The notes below the pieces were generated by a model that saw only the letters and a program-made list of their open reading frames with translations, was not told the DNA's origin and made no database searches. Positions 10,916-24,097 of a stretch of 64,000 bases of DNA are shown here, in pieces (the stretch's first letter is position 1; each line of letters starts with the position of its first letter). Made by a program: the position numbers and the translations under genes. Origin of the DNA: Skeletonema tropicum (lineage: Eukaryota; Bacillariophyta; Thalassiosirophyceae; Thalassiosirales; Thalassiosiraceae); assembly GCA_037178625.1 (NCBI GenBank), contig CM074127.1, forward strand, positions 3,658,001 through 3,722,000, written 5' to 3'.

Positions 10916-13707
10916 ATGGAGAATGCATCCATTGCAAATGATGTGAAGACATCGCTTTTGTCATTGGAGGTGGTGCGAGTGAAAAGTATCAACAATCAAA
11001 GTTTGTCCTCTGACGAAATTCAAACTGCTCAAAGAAACCTGAGCGATATCATTCGTACAGCAGAATCCATCAAGGAAAATCTCCACTCGGGTGAAGATTC
11101 TATTACGCGAGTTATTCAAAGCAGTTGTGGCGATGAAGGTTGTTGTGTCGATAATGAGGGTGTTCAAACAGAGCAGAATGCACTGCCCACTGATACGAGG
11201 CGAAACACTGCTGTGATTGGAACAAATGCGATTGGAACAAACGATGCATCCGAAGAACCAAAGAGAAGGCTGTCGACGCCATGCTGCATCCCCCTACAAT
11301 CATCTAATGCAGCCCTTCAGGGCGGCAGCAGAGAAGGAGACGACCCTTCAAACCGACCGCTCTCTGCAGGCATATTCGGTAGGAGTCAAAATAGCACAGT
11401 CTATCCACAGCCTAGCGATACTGATATCGATGTCGAGACAGGAGTCAACCGGGTTCGGCGAATAAGATTCTCAAAAGCGATTCCACACCGAAAGTTACCA
11501 GATCGCAGTAGCAACTGGAATTTGGTGAGTCGAGTAGTTTGGCTGACTTCTTACGCGCTATCTTTATCATTGCCATCTCAATTACACCCATCTAATTTCA
11601 TCTTGCACATACTCACAATCACAGACGGCTAGAGAGGCGTTTCGAATCATTGATGAAAATGGGGATGGCGTATTGCAGAGAGAAGAGGTCGTAAGAGCGA
11701 TACAAATGATGAGTGAGCACGGTGGAATGGCTTTGGACGGCCTTACTGCTGAAGAACTTGGCGACAAGATGATGGCCGAAGTCGACATCGATGGCGACGG
11801 TATGATTGACATGAATGAGTTCAGTGAAATGATGAGAAAGACGTCTTCGGAAGAAGGAAAACAAGGCGAACCATCTTTCAACCATCGCATGTCTCAGCTA
11901 GCGAAGACTGTGTTAGTTGCACATCAAAAGAAGATTGAAACTAGCGTCATCGGTCAAGACATGTGGCTTATCCATCCGCTGAGAAATACACATGCTACTT
12001 GGGATATCCTCATCTCAATCCTCATCCTGCTGACTGTTGTAACCATGCCATTGTCACTCGGGTGGGAAGAATTGAACGAATTCTTCTTTGGCATGAACTT
12101 GGCAGTCGACTTTATTTTTCTTCTTGATGTGTGCAAGAATTTTTGCACTGGATACGTTGACGAGAACGACGCAATCATCATGGATGTGAAGCTTGTTCGC
12201 AGGAATTACATGACTGGATTTTTCATTACTGACTTTTGCAGTAGTATTCCATTAGATTTGATATTGAAAGCAGCTGGCGTTGACTCTGTAGGAGGTACCG
12301 TCACTGGCACAAAGCAGTCTCTCAAGATGCTGAAGATTCTACGTATAACCAAGTTACTCCGATTGTTTCGTATCAACAGACTATTTCAGTATCTGAAGCG
12401 GGTTATGCTCTTGATTGAGGAAACATTGAACATTCGCATTTCGGATGGCTTCACAAAATTGATGCGTTTGGGAATCGGAGCACTCATTTTGGCTCACTGG
12501 ATAGGTTGTTTCAATTTCCTTCTGGTGAGGCTTCACGACTTTCCATCAGATAGCTGGGTTGTATATGCCGGACTTGTTGACAAGAGCCCGTACGTTCAAT
12601 GGAGCTGGTCGTTTTTCAAGGCCCTTGCACAAATGATTATGATTGGGTTCGAAACGCCTCCGTGAGTGACCATATTTACCTGCCTCCATCCAAATGTTTC
12701 TCTTTGCTCATAATTTCTGTTCTTCTCATTACGATCCTATTTTCTACTCCAGATTCACGAATGTCTCTTGTGACGCGCTGTCAGATTGGTGCACTATAGA
12801 GTACTGGGTTACTCTAGGCTGCCTGTATCTTGGAGCTATTTTCTACTCTCTTCTCATTTCGTCTATATCGTCGATACTTCAAACTGCAAATCAAGCCAGT
12901 CGCCAATTTGACGAGCATCTTCTTAAAGTTGACGATTATATGCGATCAAAGAAGCTGCCCGCTGCCATGAGAGAGAAGGTCAAGGATTACTTTTACCTGC
13001 AATTCTCTAATGGAAAGCTTCATAGGGAAGAGGAAATTCTCGATTTCTTATCTCCAGTTCTTCGTCGTGAAATCAAACAATTCACAGGACGTGACATTTG
13101 CAGGAAGGTGCCACTATTATCGACTCCCTCACACCAAGATTTTTCAGAGGGGATCTCTTACATTATTGAGCCCACGATAGTCTTCGCAAACGAAGTTATA
13201 ATGAAGGAACGAACTACCGGCGATGAGATGTTTTTTATCCTCAGTGGTGTCGTAGAAATTTATGTTGCCTCCAAAAAGATTTCATCCTACGTTGCGATCG
13301 GAGATGGTTGTTACTTTGGAGACGTGTCCGTTCTTCTGGGTGTCAGAAGAACTGCATCAGCAAAGTCCAAGACTCAATGCATGCTTTATAGAATACGAAA
13401 GAGTGATTTGGCATCTCTTTTGCTTGATCATCCAGCAATAGAGGCCAAGATGAGAAATATAGCCCAAAGTAGGCGAAGACGGCTTGCACATTACCTCAAT
13501 CCTGACGAAGTAAAATTGTCTCCTGGAGATGAAGTCGACTCTGAAGACAGTAGAACCGATCTGTTTGGGTTACCGTCAGATGATGTCTTACATGAGAAAG
13601 ATGAGGAGTATAATCAAGAGCGACTACAATCTGGTATAAGAAGAAGGACTTTTCATCACCATTCAACAAATCGAAGAAGAAATGCTCTTCCCTTGAAGCC
13701 AAGCTAG
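10916..13707 (+). CDS. EF-hand / cyclic-nucleotide-binding-domain ion channel
   Basis: Exons 10916-11524, 11625-12661 and 12753-13707 give 866 aa; both introns (100 and 91 nt) are GT-AG with consistent phase. A disordered N-terminus is followed by two canonical EF-hands (DENGDGVLQREE and DIDGDGMIDMNE, ~210-260). Six membrane segments come next, with a positively charged S4 (KILRITKLLRLFRINRLF). The pore loop ends MIGFETPP, not the GYG/GFG of K+ channels. After S6 and a linker lies a cyclic-nucleotide-binding domain (TGDEMFFILSGVVEIY, then CYFGDVSVLLGVRRTASA, the phosphate-binding cassette). Likely a cation channel gated by voltage and cNMP and modulated by Ca2+. Ion selectivity cannot be read from the sequence. 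Confidence 0.9.
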
Positions 13708-13716
13708 AGTTTAAGA

Positions 13717-14772
13717 CTAGATACAACTTGTCATGAACGAATCGAAAGAGTCATACTTGGGTTTCCATTGTAATGTATCATTGCTCTTGCTTCCATCATA
13801 TACTTTGCCCTTCAAACCATCGTCAGGACCAAGGAAACGTGGCATTGAATACTGCGCATATGTAGCACACTTCAAGGCGCTTTCACAAATACCCTTCCTC
13901 GTCGTCGGATTACCATCACTGATTAAAAATGTTCTTTTGGCATTAACTGCAGGTCCAACCTTCAGTGCTGCGAGACATGCCGATGCAGCGTCATCGTAAT
14001 GTAGCCTATGAAGATACAATGAATGACATAACAAAGTTATTGTGTGAGAACAAAAACAGAACTACACTAGAGATGTATTCACAAGACGCAAGTAGAGAGG
14101 AACTACTTACAAATTGACAATACCATCTTCTCTACCCTGTACACCAGTTTCCTGACACCTTTTCAACCAGTAACTATGTGCCCCTCGCTCTAATGTGTAT
14201 AAACCTGCTAAACGAAGAGCACATCCACCCTTTGCGATGGCCTCTTGCTCTGCATAGATCATCCTACCACTGCGTGGATTGGTCTCCGGGTCTAGTGTCG
14301 GACATGATTCGGTTACAGTTTCCCCATCTTTTCCTTCATAGACACCTCCTGAGGATGTGAATACGAATGACCCACTCTTATCGGCTGCCCATAGTTTCTC
14401 TGCTGCCTCTTTCACAGCACTGGGATAATTGTCAAAACCAGATGGTGGTGCGCAAAACACAACATCCTGAAATGATGATGCTGTCTCCAGAACGTCCTCC
14501 AAAGTTTTCACAACAAATCTATCACTATCGCCATCAGTTTGAAGAACTTGCTTTCGAATATCGTCATGCCTCGCAGTCGATTTGGTAATAGCTGTAATGG
14601 ATCGAGAGGCGAAGTCGGGATGTGATAGGAGTTGTTTGCAGAGAGATGTACCTAGCACACCACATCCCACCACGGCGATGTCCGCTTTTGCAGTTGTGGG
14701 AGCTGAAAATGCTGTTGTCGTTGCTGCTAGCATCAGCGTGAGCAGCGGTGATAAAAGCATGGCGGAGACCAT
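13717..14772 (-). CDS. Plastid-targeted NAD(P)-binding SDR/epimerase-like protein
   Basis: Exons 14111-14772 and 14005-13717, 316 aa. The N-terminus (LTLMLAATTTAFSAPTTA) is a signal peptide ending in an AF-SAP motif, indicating plastid import. The mature part starts with a Rossmann fold (IAVVGCGVLGTSLCKQLL). It continues with VFTSSGGVYEG and MIYAEQEAI, the positions of the catalytic Ser and Tyr in extended SDRs; here the usual YxxxK reads YAEQE, so the Lys is missing. That places it among atypical SDRs (SDR family 48/YeeZ-like). Substrate unknown. Its stop lies 9 bp from that of the convergent channel gene. Confidence 0.8.
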
Positions 14773-15239
14773 GGTAGTTGAAGGTGTAAGGTGAATGGTG
14801 AGATTGATTGTGATGCGTATGAGTATGCGGGAGGTATGTGGGTCGGTGATTTAGTGAGGAGTGTGGCAGGCAGGAAAAAAGGGAGCGAGCCGCTGATTGA
14901 TTGAGGCACGCGGCACGCAGGAGAAATTTCCACGTGTAAATATAGTGACACCCCCTCACCGATAATCATCTGAATTAACATCATACTCCTTTGCTATTTT
15001 CTAGGTGTTAATGTGTAATACACGAAGAGAATTAATCTTCATCGAATATCTGAAGGGGGAAATTCAGCGGGTCACGAGTCACAATGTCCGCTATTCACGA
15101 ACGAACTCGTGATCGATCTTCGAAAAAGATCTCTGCACCGCCACCGCCGCTCATTCTCAATGATCATTTTTTTTACAACAACCTACCGATCGACCTCTCC
15201 CCCTACGCCACTGCTCAAGCAGCAACAAGAACATCAACA
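14773..15239. promoter_or_regulatory. Divergent promoter region, SDR and HSP90
   Basis: 467 bp between the start codons of the SDR (minus) and HSP90 (plus). A ccacgtg (bZIP/G-box core) lies at 14931. A ttcgaaaaag element close to the HSP90 start resembles half of a heat-shock element. Both are short and could be chance. Confidence 0.35.
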
Positions 15240-17918
15240 ATGGTTAAATACAGCGCTGCAGCCTTCCTTGCTGCCATCTGCATGCTCTCTTCGAACAGTT
15301 CTTTCGGCAATGTTGGTGAGTTTCATTGCGATTTTTGAATGCAAGCTTGCCGGGCTGATCCAGAAATGTAGCTCTTCTCTTGCAACGAATGCACACTAAC
15401 CTTTCTTCAAATCAATTCTACTCATCATCATGCACTCTAGGCCTAGCTCGCGCAGCCGACATGACCGAAGCAGAGAAGGCAGCTGAAACAGCCGCCGCCA
15501 ATGCCGCAACTGAAGAAATGATCGAGGCAATGTCCACGCCCTACTCACCACCCGAAGGATCCGACGCCTTTGAATACGAAGCGGAAGTCAACAAAATGCT
15601 CGACATCGTTATCAACTCGCTCTACACCAACAAGGACATTTTCCTACGTGAGCTCATCTCCAATGCTTCCGATGCACTTGACAAAATAAGATTTCTGAGT
15701 TTGACCAAGCCGGAATTGCTTGGAGATACTCCCAACTTGGAGGTGAAAATTGAGTATGACCCGGATGCCAAGACATTGACTATTCGTGATACTGGTTTGG
15801 GTATGACGAAGGATGATTTGATCAAAAACTTGGGTACCGTGGCAAGATCTGGAACTACCAATTTCATGAAGGCATTGAAAGAGAGTGAGACCAATGATAT
15901 CTCACAGATTGGTATGTTCGGTGTCGGCTTTTATTCTACCTTCCTTGTCGCTGATCGCGTATCTGTAGCAAGTAAGCACAATGATGATAGTACTCAGCAT
16001 GTGTGGGAGAGTTTGAATGGCGATTCTAGCTTCCATGTTGGCCCTGATCCACGCGGTAATACTCTTGGAAGAGGTACTGAGATCACTTTGTTTTTGAAGG
16101 AAGATGCCGAAGAATACCTCTCACCCTACAAACTCAAGGAAATGATTGGTCATTATTCTGAGTTTGTTACTCATCCTGTCAGTCTGCGACAAATCAAGAC
16201 TATTCAGGTTCCAAAAGAGACTGATGAATTCGATGAAGAAGAGGAAGAAAAGAAGGAGGATGGAGATGATATTGAGGTTTCTGAAGAAGATGAACAAGAA
16301 GAGAAGGAACCAGAGATGGAAGAGGTCACCACCTACGAGTATGAGCAAATCAATACTGATCCAGCTATCTGGGCACGTGATAAGGATGGTATTACTGATG
16401 AAGAGTACCAAGAGTTTTGGAAGGTAGTGTCGAAAGGAGATAGTGCTGGAGATGCTGAGGACTGGACGCACTTCAATGCTGAGTAAGTATCTTTGAATTG
16501 ATTCCAGTACTTTTTAGAAAATGCCGCCTCATGCTCATGCTCATGCTCATTTTGCCTTTATTTCATGCAGGGGTAACATTAACTTCAAATCTATTTTGTA
16601 TGTTCCCTCGGAAGTTCCATTTGCACTTCAACAAGGAAACTTGGAAATGATGAAGCCTGGACTCCGCCTTTACGTGAGGAAGGTCCTCATCTCTGATGAA
16701 TTTGACTTGATGCCTAGGTACTTGAATTTCATTAAGGGGGTCGTTGACTCTGATGATTTGCCTCTCAATGTCAACCGTGAGACGTTGCAAGAAAGTAAGA
16801 TTATCAAGATTATCAAAAAGAAACTTGTACGAAAGGCTCTCGAGCTGATTCGCAAGATGTCTCAGCAAGAAATGCCTGCTGATGATGAAACCGATGAAGC
16901 TGAGGTTGACGCTGATGGAAACGTCATTGTGAAGGATGATGCCGACAAAAAGCCAAAGGTCCATCCTTACATTACATGGTACAAGAAGTTTGGCCTCTCC
17001 TTGAAAATGGGATGCATCGAAGACAGTGCCAACAAGGACAAACTGCAGAAACTGCTCAGATTCAAATCAAGCAAGGCAAGTGGAGAAGATGAGTTCGTCA
17101 GCTTTCAGGAGTATGTTGATAGGATGAAAGAGTGGCAAAAAGAGATCTACGTCTTCCCAGGTGAATCAATCAAACAACTCAGCGAGAGCTCATTCATGGA
17201 TGCCTTCATTGATAGAGATGTTGAGGTGCTTTATCTCACTGATTCAATTGATGAATACTTTATTGCTAATGTTCGGGAATTCGATGGTGTCAAGTTCCGC
17301 GATATTACGAAGGAAGGAGTCAAATTCAGTGACGAAGATGAGGACCTTGCCAAGCGTCGAAACAAGGTTTACGCTGATAAGTTCAAACCATTGACGAAGT
17401 ATCTGAAAAAGTTGTACGGGTCTGATGTTAGCCGTGTTGCCATCTCTAAGCGATTGGGACGGGCACCGGCTATTGTCAGTAGCTCTGAGTATGGGCAGAG
17501 TGCTAATATGGACAGAATCATGAGAGCACAAGCCTTTGCACATGGAGTTGCTCCAGGAGAAAACATGATGCCAACGGGAATTTTGGAATTGAACCCTCGC
17601 CATCCATTTGTCATCAAACTTCTCGAATCTATTCCTGATGATGGAGAGACAGAGCCTCCTCAATCTGTGAAAGACAACGCATGGATCCTTCTTGACATGG
17701 CAACCATGAGCGGAGGATTCCCCATCCGCGATCCCAAGAAGTTTGCTGCTAGAATGACAGGCGTTTTGAAGGCCGGCCTTGACATCGAATCGCTTACACT
17801 TGCGGAGGAGATTGATCCACCTGCTGAAGAGGATTTGCCTGATGAACCTGAATTTGAGATGCCTGACGGATTCAATATGGAGGATTTGAATCTTGATGAT
17901 CTTGACCTCGACATGTAA
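15240..17918 (+). CDS. HSP90 chaperone, ER (GRP94) type
   Basis: Exons 15240-15315, 15441-16482 and 16571-17918 give 821 aa with in-phase GT-AG introns. The N-terminus ([20 protein letters not shown]) is a signal peptide. The ATPase domain has the family signatures ([52 protein letters not shown]). [16 protein letters not shown] sequence, an acidic linker (~250-300), and [13 protein letters not shown] plus MDRIMRAQA place it near GRP94 and plastid HSP90C rather than cytosolic HSP90. It ends with an acidic tail, DDLDLDM, with no KDEL/DDEL retrieval signal. An SS-F step after the hydrophobic stretch would also allow plastid import, so location is open. Confidence 0.92.
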
Positions 17919-18091
17919 TTGTTATGAGTTTACACTGCTCTCAGTGTTTTGAGACGAAGTGATTCGGCTGCTTGAAATAAAAGAGCATTTTCTAAAATAT
18001 GATATATCTTTTGTACAACACACACGCAAGTGGATATACATAACAATTACTCCTCAGTTAAGTATTACTCAGGAATGGGTCCGCTCATCTA

Positions 18092-20671
18092 TTATTTGTG
18101 TTCAGCTTGCAATTCTTTCAAAAAGGTAATCAGATCCTCCACCTTCTTCTCTCCTTCAACCTTGTTGTCACGAGTACGGATATTGACAGTGCCGTTCTCC
18201 ACCTCGGCCTTTCCGACGACAAGTTGGAAATTGTATTGGTCGACCTGGGCATTCCTGACCTTCTTTTGGAAAGTTGCTTTGGACAAATCAACGTCAGCGT
18301 AGAAACCCTCATCGTGCAGCCGGTCCCTTACTTGCTGACAGTAATCATTCCACTCTTTGTGTACCGGTACAATCATTACTTGTCTTGGTGAAAGCCAGAA
18401 CGGCCACTTTCCGCCGTAGTGCTCGCAGAGCACAGCAAACATGCGCTCGACACTACCAAGCATCGCCCTATGAACCATAACAGGACGAGCGAATTGCTTG
18501 CCTTCCTCTTTCATGCCAGTGTTGTATTCTAGACCGAAGCGAATAGGAAGTTGGAAGTCAAGCTGAATAGTAGCGCACTGATGGACACGCTCCATTGCAT
18601 CCATCACCTTAATATCAATTTTCGGTCCGTAGAATGCACCATCTTCAGGATTTTCTCTCCAACCTCCTTTTCCTGCAAATTCGTCCATTGCACGAGCCAA
18701 AGCCGCTTCAGCCCGATTCCAAAGCTCAATATCACCAAGCGCCTTCTTTGGTCTGGTACTCAATTCAAGCTTGTAAGTCATCCCGAATGTGGTGTAGACA
18801 CTCTTCATGAAGTCAAGCGCTCCAAGTACCTCTTGTTCAATTTGATCCTCACGACAGAAAATGTGGGCATCATCTTGCTGGAAGCGACGGACACGAGTGA
18901 GTCCAGATAGCGCCCCGCTAAGCTCATTACGATGAAGGACTCCAAAATCAGCAAAACGAAGAGGCAGGTCACGATAACTTCGGATCTTTCCAGCAAACAT
19001 CAGACAGTGCCCAGGGCAGTTCATTGGTTTCATTGCCCACTCCTGTCCTTCTACATCGAAACAGAACATAGCATCTTTGTAATGCATAGCATGCCCACTT
19101 TGGTGCCAGAGATCAAGGTTGTACACATTAGGGGTGATAATTTCGTCATATCCGCGCTTCCAGTAGTGTTCTTTGATGAAGTTGATGAGTTTGTTGTAGA
19201 TACGAGCACCATGGGGCAACCAAAAGGCAGACCCAGCCGACAGTTCATGAAACATAATGAGTTCTTGTTTCGCTGCAATTCGGCGATGATCACGTTCTTT
19301 TGCCTAAGTACAAAATGTCAGCACATAAATTATGAGTAACAACAATTTCAAATAGTTCTGTATTCAGCAAACATTTGATCAACTCACCTTTTCTTGGTTT
19401 TCTTTCCAGACTTTCAGCATCTTCTTATCGGGGAAAGTAATTCCGTACATTCTCTGCAATGAATCATTATCAGTGTCACCTAGCCAATTCGTCGCGGAGT
19501 GTCTTGTAGCTGCAAATGCCTTGATACGTCCAGTGTTGGGAAGATGGGGTCCTCGGCACAAATCAACGAGATCACCACAACGATACACTGTGGTACGTGA
19601 TCCTTCAGGGACTTTGGTAGAAATGATTTGCGTCTTAAAAGGGTTGCCTTCAAACATTTCCAACGCTTCCTCTTTTGTGACAACCATACGTTCAAACTTT
19701 TGTTTTTGTTTCACAATCTTCTGAACCTCGGCTTCAACTGCTTTGTAATCATCTTCCTTAAACGCACCGTCACTACCACTTTCACCCATGTAAGCATCAT
19801 AGTAGAATCCACCAGCTAGGGGAGGACCAATCGTCAACCTAGATCCATACAATCTCTCCAATGCTTCACCCAACACGTGTGCGCTAGAATGCCAGAATGC
19901 AGTACGAGCATCCGCATCATCATCAAATTTTAGAAACTCCATCTTGCTCACATTTCCAACAAGTGGACGAGTCAAATCCCAAAGCATGGTCATTTTGTTC
20001 TTCTCATCGGATGAATCTTCAATCGATAATTCACCCATAGCCTCATCGAGGTCAACACCTCCCATACCATCCTCGGCGGGATCGTAGTCCGAGACGAAGG
20101 CGGTGTAAGTAACGCGTGCAACTTGTGTGTTGTCTGCTAGACCACGAGATATGGTGCATGCGACATCAAAGGGTGTAGTGCGCCAAGATTGGTACTTGTT
20201 GCCCTCCTGTTAAGAACAATCATCACAACCAAAATGATGAGAAAGATTTGAACAATTAAAATAAGAATTACTGCGTGGTATTATCTTGCTACTACTTCTC
20301 ACCTTGTCAGCGCTAAGAACCTTTCCATCCGGCATGGTCACCTCAATATCGACAGGCACTTTGGTATCCAACTCCTGCTGCCTTCTTTCCTTGATCGCAT
20401 CATATACGTTAGAGCGGACTTTAATCCACTGTGCATTTGATGTACGCTTGGTAAAACTATCTCCACCGATGAATTTGGGTGTATCATCCATACGAGGGCC
20501 ATCGGAAGCCTTTGCACGGCGGCCTTCGGCTCCGCCGCCTGATGCTTCTTTCTTGTCGTCAGCGGCCTCTTTGGACTCGGAAGCAATGAGAGCTGCACGA
20601 ATAGCAGGGTCAAGGGTCTTCCACATGGAAGCGACATCGTCGGGGATGCCGGTGGCTACTTCGGACGCCAT
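18092..20671 (-). CDS. Threonyl-tRNA synthetase
   Basis: Attaches threonine to tRNA-Thr. Exons 20303-20671, 19388-20206 and 18092-19303 give 799 aa, all GT-AG, phase 0. Order: short N-terminal extension, TGS domain ([19 protein letters not shown] onward), the editing domain ([35 protein letters not shown]), class II catalytic core ([33 protein letters not shown]) and the C-terminal anticodon-binding domain ([21 protein letters not shown]). No obvious organelle presequence, so cytosolic action is most likely. Confidence 0.95.
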
Positions 20672-20890
20672 GGTGAGTATCTAACTTTTTGTGTGAGTGT
20701 TGATCTGCCCGCGGTGTACGGCTGAAATTCAAGCCAGCGTCCGTCCATCCGTCGTCTCCTGAAGGAAAGAATCTGAGATGGATGTTGAGAGAGAGCGATT
20801 GTTGGTTTTTGGTTTTCAATAGCAGTAGACCAAGTATGATGAGATTCTGTGCTGCAACAAATGACTTCTAATTAATGTGAGTTATGTAAT

Positions 20891-23800
20891 TTATTTGATG
20901 TTCCGTTGGCTCTTGATAAAATTTTCTAGCATCATGACATCAAGGTGTTCTTTCGCAATGTAAAATGCAAGGAGATACGCGGCATCCTCGACTGATGAAG
21001 CTGTGGGCCCGCTCTTCTCACTTTCTGTAGAGCTCTTTGTGACTTCATCTTCGGGTTGCAACTTTCCGCCTTCCTCCGATTCGTTTGTATCTTCGGATTT
21101 ATCTTTCTGCTCTTCTTTTTGTCTCTTGTCCATCACCTCAGAGTTGTCTTCTTCGTCGCTTACTTTTCCTTCGTTTACTTCTTACTATGACCACTATCGA
21201 TCTTCTTCGGAAGCTCAGTATCTTTCGATCCTTCATCAGATTCTGTCGCTTGCTCGATGCTTTTTTTCGTATCAGAGGACGTACATTCTTGAACTGCCTC
21301 TTCTTGAAACAGTATTGCATCGCTTACGTAGTAAATCTCTTTGTTCGAGTCATACCAACTTCTAAGCTTCGACACGTCTCCAGCAGGCCCTAGTTGCTTT
21401 CTAGAGACAAAACGGATATTGTGTGGCGAGATATTACGGCACCCTACTTTTTGAAGAATTTGTATTGCTTTTTCAATAGCTTCGGCTGCACGGACAGAAT
21501 CATTATGATCGCCATCCCACGATGAAGCGCTACTTGTCCACATGAATGCAGCCATTTGATCAAGGCCTTAAGTAGCCTCCTCTACGGAGAATATTCCTTG
21601 CGCGAGTAGGAACCAGTTTCGCAACTTTATGCGCTCCGATGAGTTTATGCAAACGACTCTGTTCGTCGGTGCCAATCTCACATGGAAACGTTTCTGTCCC
21701 ATGTTGCATACGAAATTTTGTGCCGAGGGATTTGGCACTGATCCCAACAGGATCTACCTTGCCACTGGAGAGCACAATTGATTCGAAACAAGCGATTGAT
21801 GTAGTATCAAATTTGATGTCATTTTGATTAGCATCATCGTCATCGCTGTCAGCGGCTTCGTTTCCCTCCGTTTTGCCTGAGATCAGTCTGTTCAACACTT
21901 TCCCAACGACATCAGCTTTAGGGTGTGGAGTGATGAGAGCATCCATCAATAAAAATCCGTATTCTCTCTCCAAGACTGATTTATTGGGTAGCCCAGTTGT
22001 GTGAAGACAGTGTGAAATCGACACCAAACAATAGGTGTGCAGGAAGAGCATCGGCATTCGGGATGCGATTCAGAGACGTACTTGTGTTGCCCTGTTCCAT
22101 CAAGTTGCAATCAGCGACAAGCATACCATTGACGTACACCTTTCCTACCTCATCGTCGTCGAGAAGCAACTCATGCTTGCATCTTATCCCAATCGCAATC
22201 AGTGTTGGGTCGATCAGTTTCGAAATCGACGTCCGGCGGAGAGCTTGTCTTCTCCTTTTCTGAGGGCGTCCGAGGTCGAATGCCTCAGTATCATTTGATA
22301 CACTTGTGAGCTTTGGCGGCCTCAAGAGACGGATATTGTCTCGAATATTTCGATGAACCGCCGAAGAGGTTTTGCGATCATAATCTTCTTTCTCTTCTTT
22401 CGCCATTAGCTTCTTTTTCGCTTGAACTGATGCAGGAGACAAAGTCAAAGTGATTCGGCAAACACCCTTTGCTGGGCCTTTATCACCCGCACATGTATTG
22501 CTCTTGTTTTGAATGGCAACGCATACTCGCTTTGATCCTGACTCTTGCCCTTTGTCATTTAATGTAGACAGAAGGCAATACTTGTATTCGCGATCAGTAT
22601 TGCCACTCCAAATGGTTGGGGTATAAACGCCATCATCAGAGGATGCCATTGAAGTTGATCCATTTGACGCCGATGGAGAAAGTGCTGTCATCGCTGCCAT
22701 CAACAAGGCTGATCTTTTTCCGTCGAGATCAGATTGGGTGAACAGTTGCTCTTCTGATTCAATCGAAGTAGCGTTGGTTACTTCTTTCCCCTCATACGCT
22801 GTCCCCGAAAGGACAATCTGTGGATCGAAAAAGAACTCAATAATTGTCTTCGTCAGCACACCCTCTTCACCAACGCCACCAGTGAATTTTGAATCAGCCC
22901 CATATGTCAAAACTACCGCACCAACCACATCCGGCAAGTCGCCATTGTTCGATTCATCCATCCCACCGCTGGTACCGAAATCGTCAACACAAAATGGCAT
23001 TGGTCCAGAGGAACGTTTCGCATTCAAAAGGATTGGGCACGAACGCTCATAGTAAAAATTAAACGCGTTATCCGCATCACCACTTTCGTATGTGTTATCC
23101 ATGGGAGGCTTTTCTTCAAACCTAGCTCGCTTGTTACTCGAATGACGGACACTCAAATCCCATGCTCCCAGACAAGTCGAAAGATCTCTAGCTGTGTACT
23201 CTTTCCCAGCAGTACCGCCTATATTTCTCTTTGTTGGAGTTCAACGATGAAATAATGGCATCCAATGCATACTTGGTGTAGGCAAGTGCGGCATCGGATA
23301 CACCCTCCTCTTTCCCACCTGGGGCCATTGATACGGGTATGACACGTGGTTGATTACCACCAGATGTTGTGTCGGAAGAGGTGATTCCTCCCCCACTTAC
23401 CAAACGTTGCGGGTCGGTAGAGAGAGTGTTCATCATTGCAGCTTGTTGATTTGAAATCCCAGATGAAACAGGAGCTGGTGAGTTTGACGGATTCCTGGAG
23501 CCATTAATGGATGATCGATTGGAACCTCCTCCCAATCCTAGCTGCCTGTGGCTGTTGCTGAATCAAAGAAGACCGTTGCTGCATCATGCTATTATTACCT
23601 TGATCTTGTGGTAAAAATGAGGCAGCTTGGATAGACATTTGGGATTGCGGTGCATTAGCCTGAGAGGCGGCAGCAGCCTGCAACTGTTGTTGTTGCTGTT
23701 GTTGTAACTGCCGCTGCTGCTGATGCTGAATCATTTGTTGCATCACAACTGATGACGATGAGGGCCGTTGTTGTTGAATCCCTTGTTGTTGTTGTTGTTG

Positions 23801-24059
23801 CTGCTGCTGAATGCCCTGTTGTTGTTGCTGTTGTTGCTGCTGTTGTTGCTGCTGCTGCAATTGGAATTGCTGAATAGCAGCTTGCATATCCTGATTCTGA
23901 ATCCCCTGCATACCCAAGAGAGTGCTCAAATCACCATTCTGAGTTTTCAGCAGACTTTGTAATCCACGGAGTTGCTCCCTCTGGCGAAACATGACGCTGT
24001 CCATACCTTTCCCCTTCTGCTGAGGCGGTTGCTGTTGTTGAGAATGACGATGTTGCTGC

Positions 24060-24097
<38 letters not shown>

